Assembly (NCBI GenBank): GCA_910586445.1
Contig: CAJUHV010000039.1
Coordinates: 1-36,641, forward strand
Reading direction: 5' to 3'
DNA from: an uncultured Eubacterium sp.
Lineage (GTDB): Bacteria; Bacillota; Clostridia; Lachnospirales; Lachnospiraceae
DNA: 36,641 bases
Shown here: one piece after another, positions 8,544 to 16,736 of the stretch
How the letters are laid out: each line of letters begins with the position of its first letter
How positions within the stretch are numbered: position 1 is the first letter of the stretch
The notes under the pieces: generated by a model
What the model was told of the DNA's origin: nothing
What the model saw: the letters and a program-made list of their open reading frames with translations, nothing else
Database searches by the model: none
Program-made: the position numbers and the translations under genes

Positions 8544-9458
8544 CTAATTTTTGCCCGTACTGTTTCCTAAAAGCTGCATAAAATAACCTTCCAGATCCTG
8601 CCCTGCCAGATAGCTTTCCCGCAGCGTTACTCCGTTTTGTATCAATACACGGTTGATTTCTGCCGTATGATCTAAATGCTCAAATACCCGCAGTTCGCCC
8701 GGATTTGGAACATCATAATTATGAATGCCAAGCTGCTCTTCCAGCACACCGGCTGCCTGATGCTCATGCTCCACTGACAGCTTTAAGCATCTGCGGCAGC
8801 GGGTTTCCAGTTCACCTGCCCCAAATTCTTCAATTAGTACGCCCTCCCGGATAATGCCGTAATCGGTAGCGATTTTAGACAATTCTCCCAGAATATGGCT
8901 GGATATCAGGATTGTAATCTGCTTTTCATTGTTTAATTTTATTAGAAGGTCACGGATTTCTTTGATTCCTGCCGGATCAAGCCCATTGATCGGTTCATCT
9001 AATATCAAAAAATCCGGGTTTCTCAATAAGGAAACAGCGATTCCAAGCCTCTGCTTCATTCCCATGGAAAAATTTTTGACCTTTTTCTTTCCTGCATTCG
9101 AAAGAGATGTGATAGACAGCATTTCATCGACCCTGCTCTTTTCCGTAATGCCCAGGCTGCGGCGTACCACTTCCAGATTATCCCTCGCCGTCATGCCCGG
9201 ATAAATGCCGGGATTTTCAATTAATGTCCCTATGCGCATTCTCTGCTTTTCCAGATCTGATGATCCAAAGATCGTCATCGACCCTGCACTCGGGGCTGCA
9301 AGGCCTGCTGCCATACGCATAAAGGTTGTCTTGCCTGCGCCGTTTTTGCCTATAAATCCATAGATGCTGCCTTTTTTTACATGCATGCTTACTTCATTTA
9401 CGACCTTAGCCCTGCCATAGATCTTTGTAAGCCCATTTGTCTGCAATACATATTCCAT
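8544..9458 (-). CDS. ABC transporter ATP-binding protein
   Basis: A 304-residue nucleotide-binding subunit. Walker A GKNGAGKTT lies at residues 37-45. The signature NFSMGMKQRLGIA, Walker B FLILDEPINGLDP and the H-switch SSHILGEL are all present. The C-terminal 80 residues after the ATPase core are of the type seen in bacitracin/lantibiotic-immunity ATPases (BcrA/LanF group). It pairs with the permease at 7691-8530. The 97-bp gap upstream holds a likely response-regulator site and -10 element, so the exporter and kinase may be induced separately from the regulator gene. Confidence 0.93.
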   Translation of the reverse strand: MEYVLQTNGLTKIYGRAKVVNEVSMHVKKGSIYGFIGKNGAGKTTFMRMAAGLAAPSAGSMTIFGSSDLEKQRMRIGTLIENPGIYPGMTARDNLEVVRRSLGITEKSRVDEMLSITSLSNAGKKKVKNFSMGMKQRLGIAVSLLRNPDFLILDEPINGLDPAGIKEIRDLLIKLNNEKQITILISSHILGELSKIATDYGIIREGVLIEEFGAGELETRCRRCLKLSVEHEHQAAGVLEEQLGIHNYDVPNPGELRVFEHLDHTAEINRVLIQNGVTLRESYLAGQDLEGYFMQLLGNSTGKN

Positions 9459-9506
9459 AAATCGTATCCTTTCCTGTTGTAAGACACATATTTTTGTTAT
9501 GTTTAC

Positions 9507-9560
9507 AGTATATCCGGCAGATTTTTAGAAACATTAGGAAAAGTATAAAGAAAGTTTAAA
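9507..9560 (-). promoter_or_regulatory. Putative response-regulator-controlled promoter of the ABC/kinase genes
   Basis: On the minus strand TTTAAACTTT (9551-9560) and TTTATACTTT (9540-9549) are direct repeats spaced 11 bp apart, one DNA turn. About 27 bp further down is TATACT (9507-9512) without a good -35 box. Tandem half-sites one turn apart upstream of a poor -35 are what OmpR-family regulators use. The first repeat overlaps the stop codon of the response regulator gene itself. The regulation is inferred. Confidence 0.45.
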
Positions 9561-10269
9561 GTTTCTGCATTTTAAATCCCATGCCCCAGACTGTCTGAAT
9601 ATAGCTTTCACCCGGGTTCAGCTTCGAAAGCTTCTGCCTGATATTGCTGATATGTACGTTGACCGCATTATCTTCTCCTAAAAACTCTTCATTCCATACC
9701 GATTCATAAATATTGCTTTTGGCAAATACTTTCCCCGGATTTTCCATCAGAAGCTCTAAAATCAAAAATTCACGCCGTGTAAGCGGCAGCTCCTTTTCCC
9801 CGACAAATGCGGTAAAATCTTCCGGGTACATCGTAAGGTCTTTATAACGCAGCTGTTTTTTACATGCCTGCCCGCGGCCTGCCTCATCCGCCTCACTCTG
9901 CCTGCCGCTGCGCCGCAGCACCGCCTGCAGCCTCGCAAGCAGCTCCCTTGTATCAAACGGCTTTGTCACATAATCATCAGCCCCTGCCTGCAGCAGGCTG
10001 ATCCGCGTATCTATATCTTCCTTCGCAGACGCTATAATCACTGCTGTACTGCTGTCGGCAGATTTGAGCTGTGACAATACCTCTTCCCCATCCATTCCCG
10101 GCAGCATCAGATCCAGAATCACCGCAGCCGGAATTTCCTGCTGCACATACAAAAGAGCTTCTGTACCGGAAAATGCCTGCCTGATCCGATAGCCGTTTAA
10201 CGTCAAAAGCTCTGCGAGCATCTTATTAATATCGTTGTCATCCTCTACGATTAAAATATATTCCTGCAC
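9556..10269 (-). CDS. OmpR-family response regulator
   Basis: A 237-residue two-domain regulator. The receiver domain has the acidic pocket E9-D10-D11, the phosphorylated aspartate D53 (VILDLMLPGMDG) and the conserved K103 (DYVTKPF). The C-terminal winged helix is recognisable from LTRREFLILELLMENPGKVFAKSNIYESVW (quoted pieces: LTRREFLILELL and VFAKSNIYESVW) and VNVHISNIRQKL. The start is GTG 10269, with GGAGG seven bases upstream; longer starts lack a binding site. It heads the leftward regulator, ABC exporter and kinase unit and presumably activates it. A TTGACA/CACAAT promoter with 17-bp spacing lies at 10302-10330. Confidence 0.93.
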   Translation of the reverse strand: MQEYILIVEDDNDINKMLAELLTLNGYRIRQAFSGTEALLYVQQEIPAAVILDLMLPGMDGEEVLSQLKSADSSTAVIIASAKEDIDTRISLLQAGADDYVTKPFDTRELLARLQAVLRRSGRQSEADEAGRGQACKKQLRYKDLTMYPEDFTAFVGEKELPLTRREFLILELLMENPGKVFAKSNIYESVWNEEFLGEDNAVNVHISNIRQKLSKLNPGESYIQTVWGMGFKMQKL

Positions 10270-10301
10270 AATCCTTCCTCCATGTATCAAATATGTAATA
10301 A

Positions 10302-10330
10302 ATTGTGACACTGAAGGGGCCGGATGTCAA
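10302..10330 (-). promoter_or_regulatory. Promoter of the response regulator unit
   Basis: Minus-strand TTGACA (10325-10330) and CACAAT (10302-10307) with a 17-bp spacer, 33 bp ahead of the GTG start of the response regulator. Confidence 0.5.
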
Positions 10331-10426
10331 CTGATGATTTGTTTGATAATAGCCAAAAACAGCAGTATATGCTATACTTACCCTATAATATACAAACCAT
10401 TCCGTCAAACTAAAGGAGAATACCGC

Positions 10427-11587
10427 ATGAACGTTTATCTTAACTCCGGCTTCTGGAAACATCCCGCTCACGAGAAGCCCTGTCAGGAGCTGTCTGTCAA
10501 TAAATCTTTTTACTGGGACAGCGAAGAATGGATGATTCCTTCCGTCTATACCTCCTGCCATTATGGACAACCGCTGACATTAAATGGAATTGTAATCGAT
10601 TTTATTAAAAAAATACCTGCTGCTGTCATCCGGCAGTTTATAACCAAATGGAATCTGCACCCAGACAGTGACTGTGATCATTTAAGCGATAAAAATAAGC
10701 TTATAATTGAACTGGAAAATCCCTTTACCACAGCCTTCACTCCCCAGGCTGCGCTCAACGGATTAAACCTGCCACATTCCCGACTGTCCACGATCGTCTA
10801 CAATCCTGTTTATCCAGAAAGCAACAACAGGTTCATAATGGAGGCACTGACACATTACCACCTTGATCCGGCATATGGCTGGGTAATATGCCGAAGCAGC
10901 TTTCTCTGCCATAAAAACGACGCGCCAGAGCATGCCCATACATTTGATCAGACAGGCATGATGCCCGCTGCCGGCACCGATCCATCTGCAGCAGGCAGTC
11001 CGGTCACTTCCTTATCTATTTATTTAAAGCCAGATAAGCAGGCGCTCCCCGGCATACATTTTCATACAAAATCACCTGGCAGCAGAATCACATTCAGCCA
11101 CCCGCTGACCGGCATACAGCATACACTGACCGTACAGGAATATTCAAAGCAGCGCATGGAACGTACTGCTTTTCATTCCCCGGAAAAAATATACCCATGC
11201 TGTTTTACACTGCTGGGATACACGATCCATCCTGCACTTTCTCCAGACTGCTTTACGCTGGCTGACTGCGCCGAAAGTGACAGCCCGCGCACACTTCAGA
11301 CAACTCCGCCTTACATAGATCCAGACAAATATACAGACTCCGGCATAATCGGCGGTGCAGACGAATATACACACTCCGGCATAATCGGCGGTGCAGGCGA
11401 ATATACACACTCCGGCATAATCGGCGGTGCAGACGGCCCGACAGCTTTATTTCTCTCAAATCCGGCTTCGCCAGACGGCCTGCATTATGCAGCCTCCTCC
11501 CTGCATTTTAAGCCAAAAGACAATGTAGAATGGAAAATTATTTTTAACGAATGTCTGAAATCAGAAATCAGGGCAGATCTTATATAA
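10427..11587 (+). CDS. Unrecognised protein with tandem SGIIGGAD motifs
   Basis: A 386-residue protein without signal peptide or obvious membrane helices. The start is ATG 10427, with AAAGGAG eight bases upstream; the same frame stays open further 5' but that is upstream leader. Residues 1-300 match nothing I can name. From about residue 302 there are three 12-residue repeats (tat-starting units at 11330, 11366 and 11402) of the form YTHSGIIGGAD, the last ending SGIIGGADGPTALFLS. IIGGADGPTA(I/L)F is a hallmark of the beta subunits of Na+-translocating decarboxylases (OadB, GcdB, MmdB), which are large membrane proteins; this one is not. The final 50 residues (HYAASSLHFKPKDNVEWKI) look like a separate conserved tail. 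Divergent from the two-component/ABC unit. A terminator follows at 11613-11644. The function is unknown. Confidence 0.8.
   Translation: MNVYLNSGFWKHPAHEKPCQELSVNKSFYWDSEEWMIPSVYTSCHYGQPLTLNGIVIDFIKKIPAAVIRQFITKWNLHPDSDCDHLSDKNKLIIELENPFTTAFTPQAALNGLNLPHSRLSTIVYNPVYPESNNRFIMEALTHYHLDPAYGWVICRSSFLCHKNDAPEHAHTFDQTGMMPAAGTDPSAAGSPVTSLSIYLKPDKQALPGIHFHTKSPGSRITFSHPLTGIQHTLTVQEYSKQRMERTAFHSPEKIYPCCFTLLGYTIHPALSPDCFTLADCAESDSPRTLQTTPPYIDPDKYTDSGIIGGADEYTHSGIIGGAGEYTHSGIIGGADGPTALFLSNPASPDGLHYAASSLHFKPKDNVEWKIIFNECLKSEIRADLI
11330..11437 (+). repeat. Three tandem 36-bp coding repeats
   Basis: Units begin at 11330, 11366 and 11402 and differ by only a few bases. Each encodes YT(D/H)SGIIGGA(D/G) plus two linker residues. 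The near identity at DNA level shows recent duplication of one 12-codon unit. Confidence 0.85.
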
Positions 11588-11612
11588 AAAACAGCAAAAA
11601 GACATAAAAAAT

Positions 11613-11644
11613 CCCAGAAATGCATTTTTGTAAGCATTTCTGGG
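11613..11644. terminator. Bidirectional intrinsic terminator
   Basis: Arms 11613-11623 and 11634-11644 (CCCAGAAATGC/GCATTTCTGGG) pair over 11 bp with a 10-base loop. An A-rich tract precedes it and AATAAAA follows. It sits between the convergent SGIIGGAD gene and MATE gene and can serve both. Confidence 0.8.
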
Positions 11645-11661
11645 AATAAAACCATCATATC

Positions 11662-13041
11662 TTATCCGGCATTCTGCTCCCTGCCCTTATCCAAAATCCC
11701 ATTCAGCCGCATAAACAGCATAGAGGCAGTCACTGCAGCCGCAATGATATCACTCACCGGCTCTGCGAGAAAGACGCCAAACACCTTGTCCGCAAAGAAA
11801 TTCGGAAGTATAAAAATAAGCGGAATTAACAGCACCAGCTTTCGCAGGCATGCCATCAGCAGGCTGATTTTTGCCTGTCCAAGCGCCATAAATGTCTGCT
11901 GGCAGGCGATCTGTATGCCGGTAGAAAAAATCCCTGCCATATAAATACGCATCGCCCAGACTGTATAATCAATCAGTGCCGCATCGTTGTTGAAAATGCC
12001 CGCAAACACCTGCGGTATCGTCATCATCAAAAGCCACATGACCGTACAAAAGATCGTACATGCCGCGAACTGGCAGTAAAATGCCTGTTTCACGCGCTTT
12101 TTCTTTCCTGCGCCAAAATTATAGCTCATAATCGGCTGGCCGCCCTGACAGATTCCCTGTATCGGCAGCAGGATCAGCTGGCTGCAGGATGATATGATTG
12201 TCATCGCACCGACTGCAATATCGCCTCCAAAGCGGGAAAGGCTGCTGTTAAAGCTGATATTTAAAATACTTTCCGTGCTGAGCATGACAAACGTTGAGAT
12301 TCCAAGCCCGAGGCACGGCAGTATGATGCCTGCCTCCAGCTTCATATAAGACGGTTTCAGCCGAAGTATTGTTTTCCGCCCTCTTAAAAACCAGAGAACC
12401 CATACTGCGCTGACCGCCTGACTTGCTACAGTAGCTATGGCTGCTCCCCGCACTCCCAGCTGAAATACAAAGATCAGAATCGGGTCCAGTATAATATTAA
12501 GCACTGCGCCTACTATTGTCGTAATCATGCTGAATTTTGCAAATCCCTGCGTTGTAATAAAAGGATTCATGCCCATTACAATCATCACAAAAACAATGCC
12601 AAGTATATAAATGCGCGCATAGGAAAGCGCATAAGGCAGCGTAACATCACTGGCACCAATCAGCCTTAACAGCTGTGGTGCAAATATATAAAACAAAACC
12701 GTCAGTGCCACAGAAAAAATCATCAGCACTGTAAAACAGTTTGCCAGTATTTTCTCTGCCTTTTCTTTGTCATTTTTGCCCATGGCAATGGCAGCCATTG
12801 GTGCTCCTCCAGAGCCTGCCATCATGGCAAAAGCATTGATCATCATCAAAATAGGCAGAAACAGTCCCACGCCTGTCAGGGCAGAGGCACCGGCCTCCTT
12901 TATATGCCCGATATAAATCCGGTCTACAATATTGTACAGCATATTGATCAGCTGGGCAACTACTGCCGGAACCGCCAGACTCAGCATCAGCTTTGGAATA
13001 CTTCCGGTCCCCATATCTTGTTTTTTATTTTGTTTCGCCAA
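11662..13041 (-). CDS. MATE family efflux transporter (second copy)
   Basis: A 459-residue, 12-helix transporter. The N-terminus GSIPKLMLSLAVPAVVAQL, then NMLYNIVDRIYIGHI, and GVGLFLPILMMINAFAM with GSGGAPM are typical of the Clostridial MepA-like MATE branch. The best start is TTG 13041 (MAKQNKKQDMG), with AAGGAG ten bases before it; the internal ATG (tenth codon) has no site. It starts 36 bp after the stop of the coiled-coil protein gene and may be co-transcribed with it. MepA-like pumps export dyes, quaternary ammonium compounds and some antibiotics; the actual substrate is unknown. Confidence 0.92.
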   Translation of the reverse strand: MAKQNKKQDMGTGSIPKLMLSLAVPAVVAQLINMLYNIVDRIYIGHIKEAGASALTGVGLFLPILMMINAFAMMAGSGGAPMAAIAMGKNDKEKAEKILANCFTVLMIFSVALTVLFYIFAPQLLRLIGASDVTLPYALSYARIYILGIVFVMIVMGMNPFITTQGFAKFSMITTIVGAVLNIILDPILIFVFQLGVRGAAIATVASQAVSAVWVLWFLRGRKTILRLKPSYMKLEAGIILPCLGLGISTFVMLSTESILNISFNSSLSRFGGDIAVGAMTIISSCSQLILLPIQGICQGGQPIMSYNFGAGKKKRVKQAFYCQFAACTIFCTVMWLLMMTIPQVFAGIFNNDAALIDYTVWAMRIYMAGIFSTGIQIACQQTFMALGQAKISLLMACLRKLVLLIPLIFILPNFFADKVFGVFLAEPVSDIIAAAVTASMLFMRLNGILDKGREQNAG

Positions 13042-13077
13042 GTTTCACCCTCTCCTTTAATTCTAGCATGCAGGCAT

Positions 13078-14379
13078 TTATGCAGATACCGTCATCATTC
13101 CATGCGTATGCAGGCTTTTCTGCCGCCCGCCCTTATCCACATAATTAATGTAGTACGGATACAGTTCAATCTCTGTAATTTCCCCGCGCTGCTTTCCTTC
13201 GCTCCGCTCTCCTTTGATTACTTCCATATCATCATAGTCTTCTTTTTTTAGGAGTCCGCCGACCTGAATGCTGTCCCGGCAGTAAAATCCGGCTGATTCC
13301 AAATACTGGTTTACAGCCATAAGCAGCTTCTCTTCATAATCTGATTTTCTTGTCTTCATGCCCCGGTAGATCGCTACGATCATTTTGTTTACCAGCTCAT
13401 TCTGGATCACAGTAACCAGCGAGCGCAGAATATCCCCGATTTCACTTCTGACGTTAAATCTGCGCACTTCGTTTCGGATACTCCTTACAAAGCCGGCATA
13501 CATCTTTTTATACGGATCATTATCTGACACAGATTCAAAAAAACTGTCCAATATGGCTGTATTGGTGAATTTTGATATTGTATTCTGCAGATTATTGACC
13601 GTAATCTGGTACTTTTTCTTATTTGCATCAATGATAAACGGATTCTTACTGCTTTTTACATCCAGCATATCTTCCAGCGCTTTATCCTTAATGCGGCTTG
13701 AAAGCAGCTTAATCTTATCATCCGCCTGTACCAGCCTTTTAGACAGTTCAAATGTCTTTCTCTTTTCTTCCTTATAGCTGCCTGCAACTTCCGTATAGCT
13801 GCTCTTGACCTGCTCAAATTCTTCCCTGATCTGCGCAATCTGATTTTTATAAGATGCATTTTCCTGCTCCAGTAAATCAATGCGCTTTAACAGTTCATTG
13901 ACATCCGGCTGTCCGTCCTTATGATTCTGGGCATCAATCAGCTGATAGACTTCTTTCAGCCTTGCAGAAAGGATCTGATACTGCTGCATCGTGCGTTCTG
14001 TCGGCTTTGCTATTGACTCGCCGATAATCCGTTCGATCTCCTCGCCAGTGATCTCAGGCTCTTTGGCCGCAATCGCCTCCACCTGCGTCAGCACAGACTC
14101 ACACTGTGAGGTAATATCCTCACACCGTTCTGAGATAGATTCGCACTGTGAAAATATTTTTGAAAAATCTTCCCTGCTTTCCCGTATCTCCTGGACTGCT
14201 TTATTCGAATGGTCTGTAAATGAATCCTGCCCGTCCAAAATGCGCTCCAGCTGCTCCAACGCCTCATGCAGGTCTTTTTCACTCGTCAATGACCGTTTAT
14301 TATAATTTTTAGCCAGCAAATGCAGCAGTCCATTTGTTTCATCTGACAATACATATTTCAAGTTTTTCCATAATGACAT
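13078..14379 (-). CDS. Coiled-coil protein of unknown function
   Basis: A 433-residue soluble, acidic protein. Residues about 30-130 are helical with regularly spaced Gln/Cys/Glu (QCESISERCEDITSQCES, four cysteines in heptad-like spacing). Residues 150-245 are a strong coiled coil (LLEQENASYKNQIAQIREEF). The C-terminal 180 residues seem globular (NPFIIDANKKKYQITVNN; SFFESVSDNDPYKKMYAGFV) and end with a Gly/Lys-rich tail. I do not recognise a family; the shape recalls DNA- or membrane-associated scaffold proteins, but nothing proves it. The ATG at 14379 follows GAGGAAGAGAAA. A good promoter lies at 14471-14498. The MATE gene follows closely. Confidence 0.8.
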   Translation of the reverse strand: MSLWKNLKYVLSDETNGLLHLLAKNYNKRSLTSEKDLHEALEQLERILDGQDSFTDHSNKAVQEIRESREDFSKIFSQCESISERCEDITSQCESVLTQVEAIAAKEPEITGEEIERIIGESIAKPTERTMQQYQILSARLKEVYQLIDAQNHKDGQPDVNELLKRIDLLEQENASYKNQIAQIREEFEQVKSSYTEVAGSYKEEKRKTFELSKRLVQADDKIKLLSSRIKDKALEDMLDVKSSKNPFIIDANKKKYQITVNNLQNTISKFTNTAILDSFFESVSDNDPYKKMYAGFVRSIRNEVRRFNVRSEIGDILRSLVTVIQNELVNKMIVAIYRGMKTRKSDYEEKLLMAVNQYLESAGFYCRDSIQVGGLLKKEDYDDMEVIKGERSEGKQRGEITEIELYPYYINYVDKGGRQKSLHTHGMMTVSA

Positions 14380-14470
14380 TTTCTCTTCCTCACCTTTCTA
14401 AAAAGTTCGTGTACAGTCCCAATCATCCGGTATCAATAGTATGCGCGAAATGCTATATTTCTCTACGTAT

Positions 14471-14498
14471 TTTATAATATACTCCGACTACATGTCAA
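14471..14498 (-). promoter_or_regulatory. Sigma-A promoter of the coiled-coil gene
   Basis: Minus-strand TTGACA (14493-14498) and TATAAA (14471-14476) with a 16-bp spacer, about 92 bp ahead of the ATG at 14379. The rest of the 370-bp gap 14380-14749 holds only the beta-glucuronidase terminator; I see no gene in it. Confidence 0.6.
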
Positions 14499-14685
14499 GC
14501 AAAGTGGATATAGTATTCAACAATCATCCAGACAATCCGGCAGACCCTGCAGGATCTGTCGGATTCATTGAAATGCCACGAATGTCTGGCCCTGAAAATG
14601 CTTTTATTATAGATAAACTAACTCAAAAATTGGAAAGCGCAGGTCGCAGGAATGGTTTTTCATGCACGCAGCAAAAAAGGAATCA

Positions 14686-14711
14686 GCTGCAGGCCTATTT
14701 CTGCCTGCAGC
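14686..14711 (-). terminator. Intrinsic terminator of the beta-glucuronidase gene
   Basis: GCTGCAGGC (14686-14694) pairs with GCCTGCAGC (14703-14711) across an 8-base loop. On the minus strand TGATTCCTTTTTTGC follows, giving the T-run. It lies 39 bp after the stop at 14750. Confidence 0.7.
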
Positions 14712-14749
14712 CGTCTCCATGCCGTATTGCTTATTATATTTATGGCTTT

Positions 14750-16567
14750 TTATTTTTTATAATCAAGCGGCAGGCTTTCCCAGCGGTCTTTTAATAAATA
14801 TGCCACATCCTTCGGCTGTCTTTGTCTGGTAAATACACCTTTTTTATTTCCGTTGACACGCAGGATTCCCTCCGTAGTCTGAAAATCAGCAAAATTCCAG
14901 ATCTGCTCGCCTTTTACAAAGTCATATGCATCAAATACACCGTGTGTCATTTTCAGATATTCGTCCTGATATTCCTGGCTCCACATTACAGACGGCAGCT
15001 TATGCTCCGATCCTAATGTATCTGCACCATACTCTGTAAATATAAACGGCTTGTTCAGATTGAGTGCTGCCCAGCCATCCATTTCTTTGCGGAACATCAT
15101 TTCGGCATCTGCAATTTCATATCCTCCGCTGACATACCACCCGTAATAACGGTTCAGCGCCACAATATCGCTGAACTGATAGCACCTGCAGGTATCCGGC
15201 CTGGAATTCATGATCAGTGCAAAAGTACGTGGACGCTTCTGCGGGTCCAGTTCTAATGCCCGGTCGAATATTTCCTTAAAATACGGCACTGCTGCTTCAT
15301 TTGTCGTCTCCGGCTCATTTAACAGGCTCCATGCAACTACACAAGGATGATTTTTATCCCTTATAATCATCTCTTCCACTGCCTTTAAATGCGCTTTCAG
15401 AAGTACAGGCGTCGTCTCTTTTTCGAAAAACGCCGTCTTCTTTCCCGTACTTGCTTCAGCAAAGTTCATCATGCTCTCAAACAGCCCGACCGCAGGCACT
15501 TCGTCAATAATCAAAAATCCTTCCCGGTCTGCCATCTGATAAATCTCTTCGCTATATGGATAATGGGACGTACGGAAAGAATTTGCGCCGATCCATTTCA
15601 TCAATTCAAAGTCACGCTTCATGACTCCGATATTGAATCCCCTGCCGACTACGTCACTGTCCTCATGTTTTCCAAATCCGCGCAGATATACAGGACTGCC
15701 GTTTAACAGGATCTGCGTATCCTTTACTTCTACGGTGCGTATGCCGATTTCCTGCTCATACTCATCAACAATCTGCGTATCATCGGTAATCTGAATCACC
15801 AGACGGTACAGATACGCATTACGCACCTGCCATAAATGCGCATCGTGCACATGCAGCACGCCCTCATGCCCTTCTGCCTGCGCGGCAATGCCTCCTTCGG
15901 CATCATATAAAGTCAGGCTCACCGGATGTTCTCCGGTCGTCTTTACACTGTATGTAATCTCTGCGTCTGCCCCGCACAGCTTATAAGTCAGGTCAAAATC
16001 ATATACCGCTTCTTTTGGCACGGCCATCAGATGGACCGTTCTCTGCAGCCCGGAATAGTTAAAGAAATCAAAATACGGCTTATTCATCTTCTTTCCGTCT
16101 GCCAGCGTAATCGTCTTTCCACATGGAATATTTGTTTCTGTCAGTTCATTGTTTACCCTGACAACTACTTTATTATTGGCATTATAGCGGACAATTTCTG
16201 TCATATCAGCTACAAACGGCAGAAAACCGCCCTCATGCTCCGCCAGCTTCATTCCGTTTACATACACGGCTGCACGGTGCGTCGCTGCGCCAAAACGAAG
16301 CCATATTGCCTTTCCTTCCCATTCACCCGGCACAAATATCTCTGTTTCATACCAGACATCTCCGGCAAACTCACGAATATCTTTATCTGTATAAAAATCT
16401 TGAAAGCTTGCCGGCACCGGAATCATGTCGTCCCCCGGTATTCCATCATTCCAGCCAGACTGCTCCCCTTCTCCTTTTTCATCCAGATGAAACTTCCACA
16501 TGCCGTTCATTGCTATCGCCCTTCTGGACGGCGTCGTTCTTGGATAAAGCATTGAATATTCTAACAT
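14750..16567 (-). CDS. uidA: Beta-glucuronidase (GH2)
   Basis: A 605-residue cytosolic enzyme that hydrolyses beta-D-glucuronides; the E. coli enzyme has 603 residues. The order is sugar-binding jelly roll, Ig-like domain, TIM barrel. The acid/base is E418 in LLNEPETT and the nucleophile E512 in FTEYGAD. The N574-K-K576 motif in GNKKGVFTR, which reads the glucuronate carboxylate, is present; this separates true glucuronidases from galactosidases. The segment between AVG and KAH has the same length (32 residues) as in the E. coli enzyme, so it should be a loop-1 type able to reach drug glucuronides. The start is ATG 16567 behind GGAGGAGGT. No signal peptide. An AraC-type gene is divergent (16737) and probably controls it. 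Confidence 0.95.
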   Translation of the reverse strand: MLEYSMLYPRTTPSRRAIAMNGMWKFHLDEKGEGEQSGWNDGIPGDDMIPVPASFQDFYTDKDIREFAGDVWYETEIFVPGEWEGKAIWLRFGAATHRAAVYVNGMKLAEHEGGFLPFVADMTEIVRYNANNKVVVRVNNELTETNIPCGKTITLADGKKMNKPYFDFFNYSGLQRTVHLMAVPKEAVYDFDLTYKLCGADAEITYSVKTTGEHPVSLTLYDAEGGIAAQAEGHEGVLHVHDAHLWQVRNAYLYRLVIQITDDTQIVDEYEQEIGIRTVEVKDTQILLNGSPVYLRGFGKHEDSDVVGRGFNIGVMKRDFELMKWIGANSFRTSHYPYSEEIYQMADREGFLIIDEVPAVGLFESMMNFAEASTGKKTAFFEKETTPVLLKAHLKAVEEMIIRDKNHPCVVAWSLLNEPETTNEAAVPYFKEIFDRALELDPQKRPRTFALIMNSRPDTCRCYQFSDIVALNRYYGWYVSGGYEIADAEMMFRKEMDGWAALNLNKPFIFTEYGADTLGSEHKLPSVMWSQEYQDEYLKMTHGVFDAYDFVKGEQIWNFADFQTTEGILRVNGNKKGVFTRQRQPKDVAYLLKDRWESLPLDYKK

Positions 16568-16736
16568 AGTGTACCTCCTCCACAATATTATATTGAAAGA
16601 AGTATAACGCACATCGGCTGATTGAGTGAGTAATATTTTTTGTCACAGACGTATATTTTTTATAGTTTCTTGATTTTAGACAAAAATTGTGCAATAATAA
16701 CAATAATTAATACGATGGAATATGAAGGTGACATTT

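Noticed and set aside
10235..10426. N-terminal extension of the SGIIGGAD protein
   Set aside because: The frame is open but AAAGGAG sits just before ATG 10427, and the upstream part overlaps the divergent regulator's start and promoter.
11330..11460. Fragment of a Na+-decarboxylase beta subunit gene
   Set aside because: Only the short IIGGADGPT block matches; the surrounding protein is hydrophilic and the motif is tandemly repeated, so it is not a gene remnant.
14441..14794. Plus-strand ORF of 117 codons
   Set aside because: It has no ribosome binding site, spans the promoter of the coiled-coil gene and the uidA terminator, and overlaps the uidA 3' end.
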